Translations under genes and position numbers: made by a program
Source of the DNA: Dioscorea cayenensis subsp. rotundata
Taxonomy: Eukaryota; Streptophyta; Magnoliopsida; Dioscoreales; Dioscoreaceae
Direction: 5' to 3'
DNA: 64,000 nt
Assembly: GCF_009730915.1 (NCBI RefSeq)
Contig: NC_052475.1
Span: forward strand, 27,279,016 to 27,343,015
In this document: one piece after another, positions 47,864 through 59,347 of the stretch
Layout of the letters: the number at the start of each line of letters is the position of its first letter
How positions within the stretch are numbered: the stretch's first letter is position 1
Notes under the pieces: model-generated
Seen by the model: only the letters and a program-made list of their open reading frames with translations
What the model was told of the DNA's origin: nothing
Databases searched by the model: none

Positions 47864-49938
47864 TTATTGATGACCTCCCCCAACACTGGATGCAGTAGTT
47901 GATGTCTCGGAAGCTGGTGGATCAGCACAAGCCCTTATTACTGCCTCATTCTGCAATATAAACAAATTTAAATCCTTAGAAACAAGGGATACTGATTAAT
48001 ATGCAAAACAACAGAGACTATTACTTTAACAAGAACACACAAGCCATAGCCCATAACCGTCCTATGAAACTTTTGTTGTGGCATGATTATGACAATACAG
48101 GATTGGGCACATAAAGAGTACGCTAGTTGATGCACAATGCAATAGTACATTAAACCTAGTACAACTTTAAACAAAGACCAAATAAACTACTCCCTCACTG
48201 AGGTACAACAAATAGCTTTCTTCCATCAAACATTCATACACAAATTAAGGATGCACGAGTTGCCAAATGAATCAGATACCAGTGCAAAAACTGTGGTCAT
48301 CATCATACTAGTAGAGTCACCAAATATGCGAGACGAACAAACAAAATTAGCGGCATGCTTGGACTTTCCACGAATAACCATTCAGCAACACCAAACTGAA
48401 AAGAATAAATTCATTGCATACAAACACTAGGTCTCCATTGAGATTACAAAAGCCAGCAATCTCCCTTAAAGAAAAAGACGCATAGTAAACAAATAGCATA
48501 ATCCTTCTAGCCAGCCATCCCTTTCCATCCCTTCCATAAAAGAAAATGAAGGTTGCATCTAGTTTGCAATGCTCTTTCTACACAAATTTAATACAAAATG
48601 CTACTTAATGCAAAAGAATGTGGGCAAAGTTGTTACATTGTCGTCGTTTTATTATCACTTAGCAACATTCATGGTAGCATAAATCCATACGAAGTATACA
48701 TCAAGGACGCATATTTTAGATAATAAAAGCTCAATAAAGAGTTGAGACAGAAATTAAAAGCTGATGATATCAGTCAGCAGTAAAAAAAAAAAAAGAACAA
48801 ATTAAAAGTAATATTTAAAAAAAAACAAAAAACCACTACTTTGAAGAGCCTTATGAAGCTCATGCATTTTCCACCAAGTCATTCCTCATGAAATACATAA
48901 CTTCTCTCTCTTCTTTAGCCAACAAGCAATCAAGTCCTCCATTCTCTAGGCATCAGTTTTCTGTAGTTAATGACTAAAGGATGCACAAAAGTGCCTTGCA
49001 TTCATAAACTTCCAGAAGGGGACAAATGGATTTCATTTTTCTTGTCAAATACTTAAACCAGCCAATGGCCAAATGCTAAAAAGGCCAACTGTGCCCCTTA
49101 TTTGTGCACTGTTTACTGAGATTACAATTATTCCCACTCTAATTTTCCTGCAAAATATAATTCTAGCTTAAAGCATGAAATTTTCACTAATCAATAACAA
49201 GCTTAGGCCATTAGCCTCTTAATAAGAAAGATAATCCAAAAGCAACTACGCTATAAATGCTGGGTAAGGATGGCTTGTCTTGATATAGAGACATTCTAGG
49301 CACAAAGTAGGAGAAGCCTGAAATTCACTATTAAAAATCAATCTATCTAGAAACTATAGAGATATATTCCAATAAATATACGAGGATATAGGTCCGAATG
49401 AGTGGCTTGAATTCGAATGCTATTTGTAACAAATTCAAACTCTAAAGCAAGTAGGTGTGAAAACGCAATTAAACAATTCAAGCATTACCATGACCTGATA
49501 AATAAAAAAAAAACCAGGAACTCAAGCAACAACGACCTTGTTTAACATCTCAAGTATAATTCTACAAAATCAAACACACATACATACCCAGAGATATACA
49601 TACACACATCATCATCATCATCATCAGCACAGCATCAGTATATCGAACAAAATAACAACAATTCAATCCCTAAATTTTCAAAAACCTCATCACAAAGATT
49701 CAATCAAACATAAAGTAATACGAATCTAATAGCACAATGAGAGGGTTTTAAAATAACCCTAAAACCCTAGCACCGCGAGAAACAAGAGATTACCTGCCAG
49801 ATTCGGCGAAGGCGCTTCTTGGCATTGTTCTTGCGGGTACCGGTGAGCTTGATGCGCTTCCAGAGGAGTCCCGGCGAGTTGTTCCGCTTCACCACTTCCA
49901 TCACCCGCGTCCCCCAGAACGCCCCCATGCCCAACCCC

Positions 49939-49943
<5 letters not shown>
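47864..49943 (-). CDS. Conserved small plant protein of unknown function, 78 residues
   Basis: Two exons on the minus strand: 49943-49794 (50 codons) and 47950-47864 (28 codons plus stop), split by an intron of 1.84 kb with perfect GT/AG. The protein starts MAGLGMGAFWGTRVMEVVKR and is strongly basic at residues 29-47 (WKRIKLTGTRKNNAKKRLRR). It ends in a Ser/Thr/Gly tail (STTASSVGGGHQ). From memory, short plant proteins with the same WGTRVMEVVK...WKRIKL...AKKRL..VWQNEAV core exist and are annotated as hypothetical; no function is known to me. The basic helix could bind nucleic acid or direct nuclear import. The start is fixed by the first ATG after a (GA)n leader. Confidence 0.8.

Positions 49944-49976
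<33 letters not shown>
49944..49976. repeat. (TC)n/(GA)n tract abutting a start codon
   Basis: About 16 dinucleotide units, read as (GA)n on the sense strand of the 78-residue gene, directly upstream of its ATG. GA repeats in plant leaders are bound by BBR/BPC proteins. Here the repeat is the immediate translation context. Confidence 0.9.
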
Positions 49977-49982
<6 letters not shown>

Positions 49983-49989
49983 TCACACG

Positions 49990-51540
49990 CACGCGGGCGC
50001 ACACTGCCACACAGGCTATGGAGTATTTGTTTTGAGTTGGACTTTGATTGGGCCGGTGCATAAGTGGGCCTCGACTTACCTTTAATTTCCAAAGACTCTT
50101 TTCAAAAAAATTTAAGTTAAATTATTAAAATAGTCTCTTTATTTTGCGTTTTTCGCTCTTTTAGTCCATCTAATATAAAATATATCTTTTTTAACCTTGT
50201 ATTTGCACATCCTGTCATTTTGGAGGGATAAAAAATGACGAACATGTGTAAATACGAGGATCAAAATGACATATTTTACAGGTAAAAGACGAAAATGAGC
50301 AAATACGAGAACCAAAATAATAGATTTTATATTAAAAAGACTAAAAAGATAGAAAACACAAAATAGATAGACCATTTTGATATTTAAACCTATGTAAATA
50401 TATTAAATATCTGTATATATACATATATTAGCTCAATTTTATAAAATCTCTTAGTAGTTTTTAAGTGCCAAGTTCTTATAAATTTATAATAATAGGAGGT
50501 AGAAATGGGTTATATATATATATATATAATTATATATATATATTTTGATGATGTGATAAATCATTCCACAAGCATCTTAAATCTTCATATTTAATTGTAT
50601 TGCCGCTTATGTTTTATAGGGATGATTTGATATTTTTTTTTATTTTTAATACATTTAAGCTAGAATGGTTTAAGTTATATTATTTCAAGTACAAAACAAA
50701 ACTATTTATTTTATGTAATAATATTTTAAAAAAATTTCTTTCTTACAAATACATATTTCACGTAAAAATAATACATTTACAATCTCCATAAGAAAGAGTA
50801 ACGAGTGATATGATTTGTTTACATTTTTCAAATAAGCTCACAAGCTATAAATGAGGCTTCCTAATATGTAAGCCGTAACTATTTCACATCACTATGAAAA
50901 AATTTAGATGTGTTTAAGTATAAAATAAGATTAATATAATTTTTTTTTTTTTATGTAAATGCAATAAGTGTTGTTGGTCAAAGGGTATGTATATGATCCA
51001 AAAATTAATTATAGAGTATGTGCGTTCTCACTCAGTTATACTAAGTTCGAGTTGCAAGACTTAACTCACATCGAGAATTCGTTACTATTATTGCGTCCAA
51101 TGATACCTCCATTCGGGATATCTGAATGTTTCACATCTATTTTTCGCATTAAAATCAATGCTTCTAGGTTATGAAGTATAAACCTTTTGATATATTTAAT
51201 ATAAACTGGAAGAAATTAATATAATTGTTTACAATTTGAAAATTGCTTTAAAAGAAATTTTTTTAAAGTTGATTAAAACTAATAATTATCAAATAAAATA
51301 TTTATTTTATGATGAATTAGTTTTTTAAAAAATTGATATTTATAAATAATCAATAAATTTTTTTTTGTAATTAAATCATAGAGCAATTTATTTTCTTCCT
51401 CGATGGCAGATGATTTGTATCTTGAAAGGTGCAGGGGCATATGGGTGATTTCATGGTGTCTTCTTCTCATCTTTTTTGACACATGAAATTTTGAAATTTC
51501 GTAGGGTTTAAGTGCAAAACAACAACGTCCCTGAAACTCC
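49990..51540. other. Intergenic region between divergent genes
   Basis: The 78-residue gene (minus) and UTP7 (plus) are divergently oriented, so both promoters lie here. It contains an inverted-repeat element at about 50114-50390 and (AT)n tracts near 50515-50545. The UTP7 leader near 51550-51600 has CTAAAACCCTGG and TAGGGTTTT, which are telo-box-like. Confidence 0.45.
50114..50390. mobile_element. Inverted-repeat MITE, about 277 bp
   Basis: The left arm (GTTAAATTATTAAAATAGTC, TTTTAGTCCATCTAATATAA) is mirrored by the right arm read on the other strand (GGTTTAAATATCAAAATGGT, TTTTTAGTCTTTTTAATATA). The arms reach about 100 bp each. Target duplication is not clear, so the ends are approximate. 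A solo arm of the same family lies at 34635-34745. Confidence 0.65.
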
Positions 51541-51867
51541 GACCTCGCTCTAAAACCCTGGCGAGGCGGCGACATAGGGTTTTTTCTGGTCAAGCTTCTC
51601 ACGCTTCTTTCCTTTGCTGCTCGAATTCATAGTATTTCGAGGATATTTCCCAAACTATTGGTGTTTTGTGGCGTGAATTTGGGTAAGGGTTTTGAAAGCA
51701 CTGATTTTTTTGTTCTTTATTTGTTCTGGAGAAGTATTATTCGTTGATTATCTTCGTTTAGGTCTCTTGTTTTATTTTGACATTTATTGATAGTTTTTCT
51801 TGCGTATTTTATACCTTCGATTTTGCTAATTCAATCTCTTGTAATGATTTAGGGATTTTGATTGGTC

Positions 51868-54800
51868 ATGGCGAAGTCCGATGCAATTGAAGGATCAAAA
51901 GATCCAGATTTGATCAAGGTGAGATCTTTATTTTGATTCATTCATTTTTGTAATTGTTGATTTATAGTAAAGGTGATAACTTGAGATGCATTGATTTTTC
52001 AGCTTGTGGAGGAGCAACAAGTCAAGGTTCCTGAAAAGAAAAAGCCTAGAGCTGAACAGGTGATTTCTTTTCTTTTCTTTTCTTTGTGTGTTTTTCATGT
52101 TCCATATGCATTGCTACTGCCTTTTGGTTCTTTATGATTATGCTCCAAGTCTAGACAGGTTTAATTCTTTTGTTATGGTTTTTGTTGATTTAATTTTAAC
52201 TACGCCTTATTTCCTCACTGACTACTCTGTTTTAATTTCATGTTTTTGTTAATAGTTCAAAGGCTTAACGCTTAAGTCTGAAGATTTACTTGATTAAACT
52301 ATTATGCTCTGTTATGCTTTAGATATTTTGGATCAATAAGGATGGTGAGGATAAGCAATAAGTGGCTCGTGGAATAAATCTGAACAGCTAAGCTCTATTT
52401 TGTAAAACAATCTCTAATTTGGAATGTTTCTTTTACTTAAGAAGAAATCCAGCTCAGTTTCTAAGATTAATTGAGATGCTTTTTAGACTGCTTTTGTGTA
52501 TAATATTATAAAATACAAACCATAGCCTCTTTGTTGAGCATAACGTTTTTCCAATCACATTGTACGAACTATTAATATCTTTCACCTTTCAAATTTCTAT
52601 ATTGATTTATGATTTTTATTTTGTCATCTATAGAAGTACTTTTGTCACATGGATTGATGCAGGTTTTTTGTTCCTCTGGAGAGGCTTCGATCAATTCAAT
52701 TTCATACAATTTTCTTTTTTTGTAGTTTGTGAACTTTTCAAAGCTTAAACTGATGTAGTTGCTTGTTTATGGCCAGGATGTTTCTGATTTATTGGACATG
52801 AAAATGCAAAAATATTTGCGTGGTGAGGCTGCTAACCTGGAGGTGTGTTCTTTTCCGTACAATGTGTTAGTATTGTTTTCAATGTTTATGAAAATGATTT
52901 AATTTATTGTCTTTTGCACAGGTTCTACAAGACAAAAAGTTGAAAACTCAACTTGTAATCAAAGAGAAACTCTATGGACAATCTGCGAAAGCCGCTGCAA
53001 AGCATGAACAGGTTTCTGTTTCTTTATTTTGTCTGAAACTTCAAAATTTATTGTCTTATGCACAGTATGTCTGAGTGAGCTTTCAAATTTATTATTATTT
53101 TTTTGCTTGAATTTGTAACCAATGTCATGCAGTATCAGCAATTTAGAATTGTTTATATGCAAAGATTGGTTAATGTAATTTATTGTCCATTGTGGATGGG
53201 GTAGAATTGAAGGGGTCAACCTCATGGAAGGCTACTACTGTCTCATTGCTGGTTTTTGATCTTCATCTCCAAACCATTGTACCATTAGACCAAATTAGCT
53301 TATAAATATAAATCACTCTTAACTAATTTGACTGTAAGAAATTGAGTGTTGAAATTACCTTGCAATTCTCTATTGTTTCTCACATATCAGAGCAGGTTTA
53401 TTTTCTATGCTGGTGCTTTGTTGCATAGATGCTCATGTTTGCTTTTGATGATTTTGGTTGCTTTTACTAATCACTTGAATGTTTCAGTGGCTTATGCCAA
53501 ATGAAGAAGGCTTTTTAGAGGCTGAAGGTTTTGAGAAGACATGGAGAATAACTCAGCAATCTTTACTCAATGAAGTTGATGCTAACAGTTCAAGAAAGGC
53601 ATTTGACATGATTTTACCAGGTAAGGCAGATAACTTGTGTTTTTATTTGATTTTTTTCTTCTCAATAATAACAAAAAAGTAATCAATTATCATTGAGAAT
53701 AATACTCTGTACAATAGAGTTTGTTAACTAAAACTCTATAATGGTAAATTATTGATTATTCTCATATAGTAGCTGCGTGATGATTTTGAGAAAATGATAA
53801 CGTAGCTGCGTGATGATTTCGAGAAAATGATTTAACCTTGTTTTTTGTTTATTTCATTAACTTTTCATTATGAATGTAGAGCTCGGTCCGTATAGAATGA
53901 AGTATACATCAAATGGCCGCTATATGTTGTTGGGAGGACGCAAGGGTCACTTAGGCTTGCTAGATATGTTAAGCTTTGACATAGTCAAAGAATTTCAGGT
54001 TATTTATTTATTTATTTATTTATTTTTTTTTGAATTTGGTTAACTTGATTCTTCCTTTACTTTGGTAAAACTTGAATTTATGTTAAGAGTGCATTTTTCA
54101 GGTTAGGGAGACTGTTCGGGATGTTGAGTTTCTTCACACTGAAGAATTATTTTCAGTAGCGCAAAAAAAGTAATTCTTTTATCATGGTGAAATTAGTTTC
54201 AAACATATGTTTTGCTAGCATTTGTTGACAGTATGCTAATCTTGATTCACAATGCATTTTTGACTACGACAGATACCTATATATCTATAACAGGCAAGGG
54301 ACGGAGATCCACTGTCTTAAGGTTAGGGCTTCGAGGAAAATAACTTGGATAACAGTTGAACATGTATAAATTAGAAACATATATTGTGTAATTTCTAATG
54401 TTGTTCATTGAGTTTCTTTCCCTCAGGAACATGGAACACCTCTAAGGCTTCAATTCCTGGATAAACACTTCCTTTTGGCATCAGTGAACACTTTTGGTCA
54501 GTTGCATTATCAAGATGTGACCACTGGTGAAATAGTGGCGAATCTCAGGACTGGTCTTGGTCGGACTGATGTAATGCGGATGAATCCTTATAATTCTATA
54601 ATAGGCTTGGGGCATTCAAGCGGGAAACTCACAATGTGGAAGCCGACTAGTGCAAAGCCACTCATCACCATGTTTTGCAACCCCGGCCCTGTGACAGCCA
54701 TTGCATTCCACAGCAATGGACATCTCATGGCGACTGCAGGCATGGGTTGTAGGATCAAGTTGTGGGACATCAGGAAGTTTGAGGTCCTTCATAGTTATTT

Positions 54801-55455
54801 TGGTCATGCTTCTACCTTAGATTTCAGCCAGAAGGGTTTGCTCGCTGTTGGGAATCGAACTCATGTGAACGTATGGAGAGATTACAAGGGAGATCAGAGA
54901 TACGGACGGTACATGACTCATGAAATGGTTAAAGGATATCAGGTGAATAATCTTGTTTTCCGGCCTTATGAGGATGTGCTGGGTATCGGACACTCCATGG
55001 GCATATCTTCCATACTAATTCCAGGATCTGGCGAGCCAAACTTCGATAGTTGGGTCGCAAATCCCTATGAAACAAAGAAACAGAGAAGAGAGAAGGAAGT
55101 GCATAGTCTTCTTGACAAGCTTCCACCGGAGACCATAATGCTTGATCCTAAAGAGATTGGCACAGTGAAACAACCAAGGAAGAAGGAGAAGAAAAGCAAA
55201 AAGGAAATGGAAGAGGAGATGGAAGCGGAGGTCGAGACTGCAAAAGCCATTAAGCTCAAGAAGAAGACCAAGGGAAGGAACAAGCCAAGCAAGCGGGCAA
55301 AGAAAAAGGAAGAGGAGGTTTTGAAGGCCAAGAGGCCATTTGTGGAGCAACGGCTGAAAGAGGAGCAACCATTCAAGAAGCAGAAGATGATAGCTGAAGG
55401 TGAAGCTGAGTTGCCAGTTTCTCTGCAAAGATTTGCCAGAAAACAGGCAGCATGA
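51868..55455 (+). CDS. UTP7: U3 snoRNP / SSU processome protein UTP7 (WDR46, BING4)
   Basis: Nine exons: 51868-51918, 52003-52059, 52777-52842, 52922-53011, 53488-53620, 53880-53998, 54102-54169, 54273-54321 and 54427-55455. They encode 553 residues, close to yeast Utp7 (554). The protein is part of the small-subunit processome that handles early 18S rRNA maturation in the nucleolus. WD40-type repeats run from about residue 130 to 385 (GRYMLLGGRKGHLGLLD, YLYIYNRQGTEIHCLK, IIGLGHSSGKLTMWKP, LMATAGMGCRIKLWD, LLAVGNRTHVNVW). The BING4CT signature follows (FRPYEDVLGIGHSMGISS, NFDSWVANPYETKKQRREKE). The tail is Lys/Glu-rich with nuclear/nucleolar localisation character, ending LQRFARKQAA. All joins are GT-AG and in phase. 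Confidence 0.95.
53770..53831. repeat. Short 33-bp tandem repeat in a UTP7 intron
   Basis: TAGCTGCGTGATGATTTTGA at 53770 recurs at 53803 with one substitution (TTTC for TTTT), followed in both by GAAAATGAT. It lies in the intron between exons 5 and 6 of UTP7. Confidence 0.85.
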
Positions 55456-55832
55456 TTTCTGTTTTTTTCCCCCATCTATAATTTGGAGGATCGGCCTTCA
55501 TAGAATTTTGAGTGATTTGTTGTAATGTTCATGCTGATTAATTAAATTGTAGAATTCTACTTTCTTTTGAGGAAATTAGCTTATAAAACTTAATACAATT
55601 GCATTATTATCTGCATCTTTATGTGTATATATATATATATATATATTTATGGAATTTGTCATAGCCTAGAGATAAATTTTTTTCAAAGGTAGAGCTGTTT
55701 GTTATATAATAATGTAGTTTATTATTGATCCAAGGTTATATATGTAAATAGTGGTAGATTACTGGGATATAACATTTTTGTCATGGTTATATAGATACCT
55801 AAAATATTTATTTTTACATGGCTATTTACTTT

Positions 55833-56207
55833 GGGTAATTTTTTTAGCATGTCACTAAACTTAAGCTTATTTTCATTTTGATCATTAAAACTTCAATTTG
55901 TATCAGTTTGATTATTTAATTTTAATTTGATTTTACTGGGTAGTAAATCAAAGGATTTCAACCCCAAATAAATGATGTGGCTCTTTTTCGATGACTTGGA
56001 CACCTCTAATAAACTTAATAATGTGTCATGGGGAGGACTACTTTATATTTTTAGAAAGTCATTTGATCAATCGGGGATTAAAATTCATGATTTATTATCG
56101 GTTGAAATTAAATTAAAATTGAGTGACCAAATTGATATAAATTGAAGTTAGATAATCAGAGTGAAAATGAGTCAAATTTTAATAATCTACTTAAAAAAAT
56201 TTACCCC
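55833..56207. mobile_element. Inverted-repeat MITE, 375 bp, between UTP7 and the MGC-start gene
   Basis: The left arm GGGTAATTTTTTTAGCATGT is mirrored by the right arm read on the other strand, GGGGTAAATTTTTTTAAGTA. Similarity continues for about 100 bp through ACTTCAATTTGTATCA and AATTTTAATTTGATTT. Flanks ATTTACTTT (left) and ATATACTTC (right) could be a diverged 9-bp duplication (7 of 9 match), which would suit a Mutator-type origin. No coding capacity. Confidence 0.75.
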
Positions 56208-56452
56208 ATATACTTCTCTTATCCATTATTTACAAATATGTTATTATTATTATTATTATTGTATGTATAATAACAATTGTTTTTTTTTATTTTTTCCATT
56301 GATAGTGCATTCAATTAAATTTTATTAATAATAAAATAAAATTTTATGGGGATATCAATACAAAAATAACCGTAAATAAAAACCAGTTTTGCCGCAAAAA
56401 GCTGAGGACCTCTCGCCGAAATCGTCTCCTCACCTCCCCTGTGTCTTCTCCA

Positions 56453-56475
56453 AAACCCTAACCCTAACCCTAACC
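56453..56475. promoter_or_regulatory. Three telomere-type CCCTAA repeats (telo-box cluster)
   Basis: AAACCCTAACCCTAACCCTA and two more bases lie 28 bases before the ATG of the MGC-start gene. Plant telo-boxes (AAACCCTAA) near transcription starts mark ribosome and housekeeping genes; three in a row is more than the usual one. It is too short to be an interstitial telomere. Confidence 0.6.
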
Positions 56476-56502
56476 GTCACCAAGCCTTTCGCCTCTCCAT
56501 CA

Positions 56503-57258
56503 ATGGGATGCAGCTACTCGAACCTGGAGCCGGACGAAAATCGGCCCCCGGCAGGCCGTTTCTCGCTGCAGTGGTTGAGGTTGAGGCGTGGAAAGAACTG
56601 CGTCATCTCCACCACCGAGCTCCTCCACCGCGACAATCCCGATGCCGCCACCACAGCAACACCTTGCAGCGATTGGAAGGTTCATAGTGGGCGCTCGAAG
56701 CTCACGCTATTTAAGGAGAATGAGGAAGAGAGAGTGAGCTCAACGATGAGATCGAACAATGAGGAGCTCCCGGGATCGCCGAGCTTTCGCTTCTATTTCA
56801 ATACCCAGCCGGTGGCTTCTGACGATGATGGTGATTTTTTTTTTTTTTACTTTTCACCCCTCGGGAAAAATAAATTTCTCTTTTTTGAAAAGATGATTAA
56901 AAAAATAAAAAATTAGCATGATGCCATGAAGCCGATTTTTATGAGGTTTTTTTAATTAATAAAATAGTTTTTATGGGAAACAGTGATAGTAGGTAAAAGA
57001 TTTTTTTTTCACCCATAATAGTATGACACTAAAATATAAGAAGAGGTCATGGGTTCAAATCCCTCCCCGACACTACTGTTTAATATACTGTTTATATACT
57101 GTTCATCCATGATTTTTATACTATTCTCATATTGTACTTTCGAAAAAAATTGGCCTTTTAATTATCAGAGTTATTTATTATTACTTTTATTTTAATGTAA
57201 TGGAACAGGAAATGGCGCACAAATTATGAAAAGAGAGACACAGAGGCGGCATGATTAG
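56503..57258 (+). CDS. Small protein with N-terminal MGC acylation signal, 125 residues, function unknown
   Basis: Two exons: 56503-56830 and 57209-57258. Exon one ends GACGATGATG before gtgatt; exon two starts after TGGAACAG. The protein begins MGCSYSNLEPDENRPPAGRF. Gly2 and Cys3 form a classic N-myristoylation plus palmitoylation signal, which would anchor it at the plasma membrane. A basic stretch (RLRRGK) and a motif LPGSPSFRFYFNTQ follow; GSPSFR-type motifs occur in a plant family of MGC-start proteins as I recall. It ends GNGAQIMKRETQRRHD. An in-frame ATG 38 codons upstream would bury the acylation signal, so 56503 is preferred. Exon two is short and less certain; reading on without splicing gives only a low-complexity tail. 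Confidence 0.6.
56940..57160 (+). other. Possible SINE-like insert in the MGC gene intron
   Basis: GTCATGGGTTCAAATCCCTC at about 57047-57066 resembles a Pol III B box. The downstream part has repeated words ATACTGTTTATATACTGTTC and ends near GAAAAAAATTGG. No flanking duplication was identified, so a SINE origin is only a possibility. Confidence 0.3.
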
Positions 57259-57502
57259 CTTGGCATTGAGAAAGAAAGCAGAGTGCCTTGAGAATTTAGA
57301 AAAATAATTATACATACATATGATATTATTATTTATTCATAAATCTGTAGCGTGATTTGTATCCATTTTGTCATTGATTTAAAAGCTTTAACATGATGCT
57401 GTAGTTCATCAAATATTTAGAGTGGATACCTGATATTGTAGTTTTTGGTTTTATTTAGGGAATTTGTGAGTGTATGTATGTGTTTCAATGGGGCTTCTGC
57501 AG

Positions 57503-58806
57503 TGTTGTGCAGCTTGGTATGCTTCATGTCCAGGTTTGAAAATGCTATGCCTTTATTCATCAGAAGATGCTTAAGGATTGCTGATGAATGCTGCTGCTGT
57601 AAGAGACCCTGATCCTGTTGTTTTTCTTGAAAATGAATTTCTATAAGTAAATACTAAAACTCAGTTCCCACCATTCTTGAATTGGCAATTTACTTTAAGT
57701 GATTTTTAATCTTCAGGTATGGAGAGTCTTTTCCTGTTTCAGTTGAAGTTCTTGACTCTAGTTTCTGCCTTCCAATTGGAAAATCAAAGGTAGTTGTTAT
57801 CTGTGTTCATTATGCTACAATTATTTCCTGTTCTTATTAACATTATCATTATTTGGTTTGCCTGGATATGAAATTTTAGCTAGCCAACAAATTTTTCACA
57901 TTTAAAATAGTTTTTGTGTGTTTTTAAGATTTGAATTTTCAGCAACATGATCTTCACACTTCACTATAATGTTAATGCTGGAACCTGCAACTCAGTTGAT
58001 AATATACAGACTTGCTATAATATTTGCTTTTCAGCAGCTTGTTTTTCTCAATATTAATGAAATTAATATTCAACGCTTGTGACTTTGCTAATCTCCACTA
58101 TGCATATGTTTTTCCTTTAGAAATATTAGTTTGACACATGCGTTGATCATGTGATTATTTTTGCTTCTGTTGCTTCAAAAACATCTACCAACTAGTTTTC
58201 TGAACTCAGGCTGCAGATATTCTCTGAAAGGAAGGATTCAATACTGAGGTGAGCTCTCATTCAAAAGAATTCATGTGAACTACCATGAACATCCTAAATC
58301 TGCAGGTGATAAACCTCCGATCTCTCAGACCATTAGACAGAGCGACGATTAATGCCTCTGTGAGGAAAACCGGTCGACTTGTGATTGTTGAAGAAGGTTT
58401 CCCACAGCATGGAATTGGTGCTGAAATCTGGTTAACTTTCATTTCAACACTCCAATTGTTTTTCTATCCCACACTATCACACAAGGCTGATTTTTAGACA
58501 CATTTATCTTATGGACAGTGCATCTGTAATTCAAGAAAGCTTTGAATATCTTGATTCACCTGTGGAGTGGATTGCCGGAGCTGACGTACCGTTGCGTTAT
58601 GCCGCCAATCTGGAGGGGATGGCTTTGCCACAGATTGCATTATACATTTACATATATATATATATATATTATCAAATATCAGGAAAATTAAGGACATTGA
58701 ATTAACAGGAATGATAAAACACATTGCTGTCATTCAGGTTGATGATATAGTCCGGGCAGTAAAGAGAACATGCTCCCTGTCAACCTCTAATGCTGCTGCA
58801 GCTTGA
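57503..58806 (+). pseudogene. Pseudogene of mitochondrial pyruvate dehydrogenase E1 component, beta subunit (3' half)
   Basis: Six exon-like pieces in order: 57503-57642, 57717-57789, 58210-58248, 58306-58430, 58519-58633 and 58738-58806. They match the C-terminal half of plant PDH E1 beta: [102 protein letters not shown] and VDDIVRAVKRTC up to AAAA and stop. It is broken: an in-frame TAA in piece one after SSEDA, an in-frame TGA in piece three after AADIL, and the piece encoding the IEREGKDVTITAFSK region is missing. Two donors have changed from GT to AT (after 57642 and after 58633). The N-terminal half is absent. Retained introns show it arose by DNA duplication, not from mRNA. Confidence 0.9.
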
Positions 58807-58872
58807 ATTTAGAATTCATGCAAGTGTTTTTCCCTCTCTACAACCGTTAATAATTGTTGTGTAAGAAATAAT

Positions 58873-59025
58873 TACTCAAGTGTGAGAATAAGCTTACATA
58901 AATTTGATGTTCATTTCATTGGGAAGGGAGTAAAATACTTACTCTTTTCTCTGAAAGTGATAAAAGATTAGATTTTCAATGTGTGAGAATCAGCTTACAT
59001 AAATTTGAAATTCATTTCATTTGTG
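58873..59025. repeat. Direct repeat of about 45 bp, spaced about 100 bp
   Basis: TGTGAGAATAAGCTTACATA near 58881 recurs near 58981 as TGTGAGAATCAGCTTACATA. Both continue into AATTTGA..TTCATTTCATT. A (TGAA)n microsatellite of about six units follows at 59077-59102. Confidence 0.75.
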
Positions 59026-59347
59026 CTGCAAAATCTTCTTCATACCAAAGACAAAGGAAGATCCAGGAATCCAAATGAATGAATGAATGAATGAATGAAT
59101 GAACCGCCACTCATATTTGGCCAATATAAGATGTTATGTTATTTTATTTATCATTTATTAATTTCTTAATTTATTTTATGCCCAATTGCTACCTAGGTTC
59201 TAGTTGACAACGGAATGAACAAGGAAAAACACTCTTTTCAAAAACCACCGATATTCCAGTAGTAATTAATCACAAAATATGTAAAAAAGTAAAAGTTTAA
59301 AAATTTACTTTCACAGTACTAATTTGTTAGTACTGTTAATTCATTTA

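Noticed and set aside
54929-55475. Minus-strand frames of 136-137 codons
   Set aside because: They are antisense shadows of the Lys/Glu-rich tail of UTP7, which gives long Leu/Phe/Ser-rich open frames on the other strand.
56389-56502. Longer start of the MGC protein
   Set aside because: The extra 38 residues translate the telomere-type repeats (TLTLTLT) and would hide the Gly2/Cys3 acylation signal.
57045-57070. tRNA gene
   Set aside because: A B-box-like GGTTCAAATCC word exists, but no cloverleaf or convincing A box can be drawn around it.
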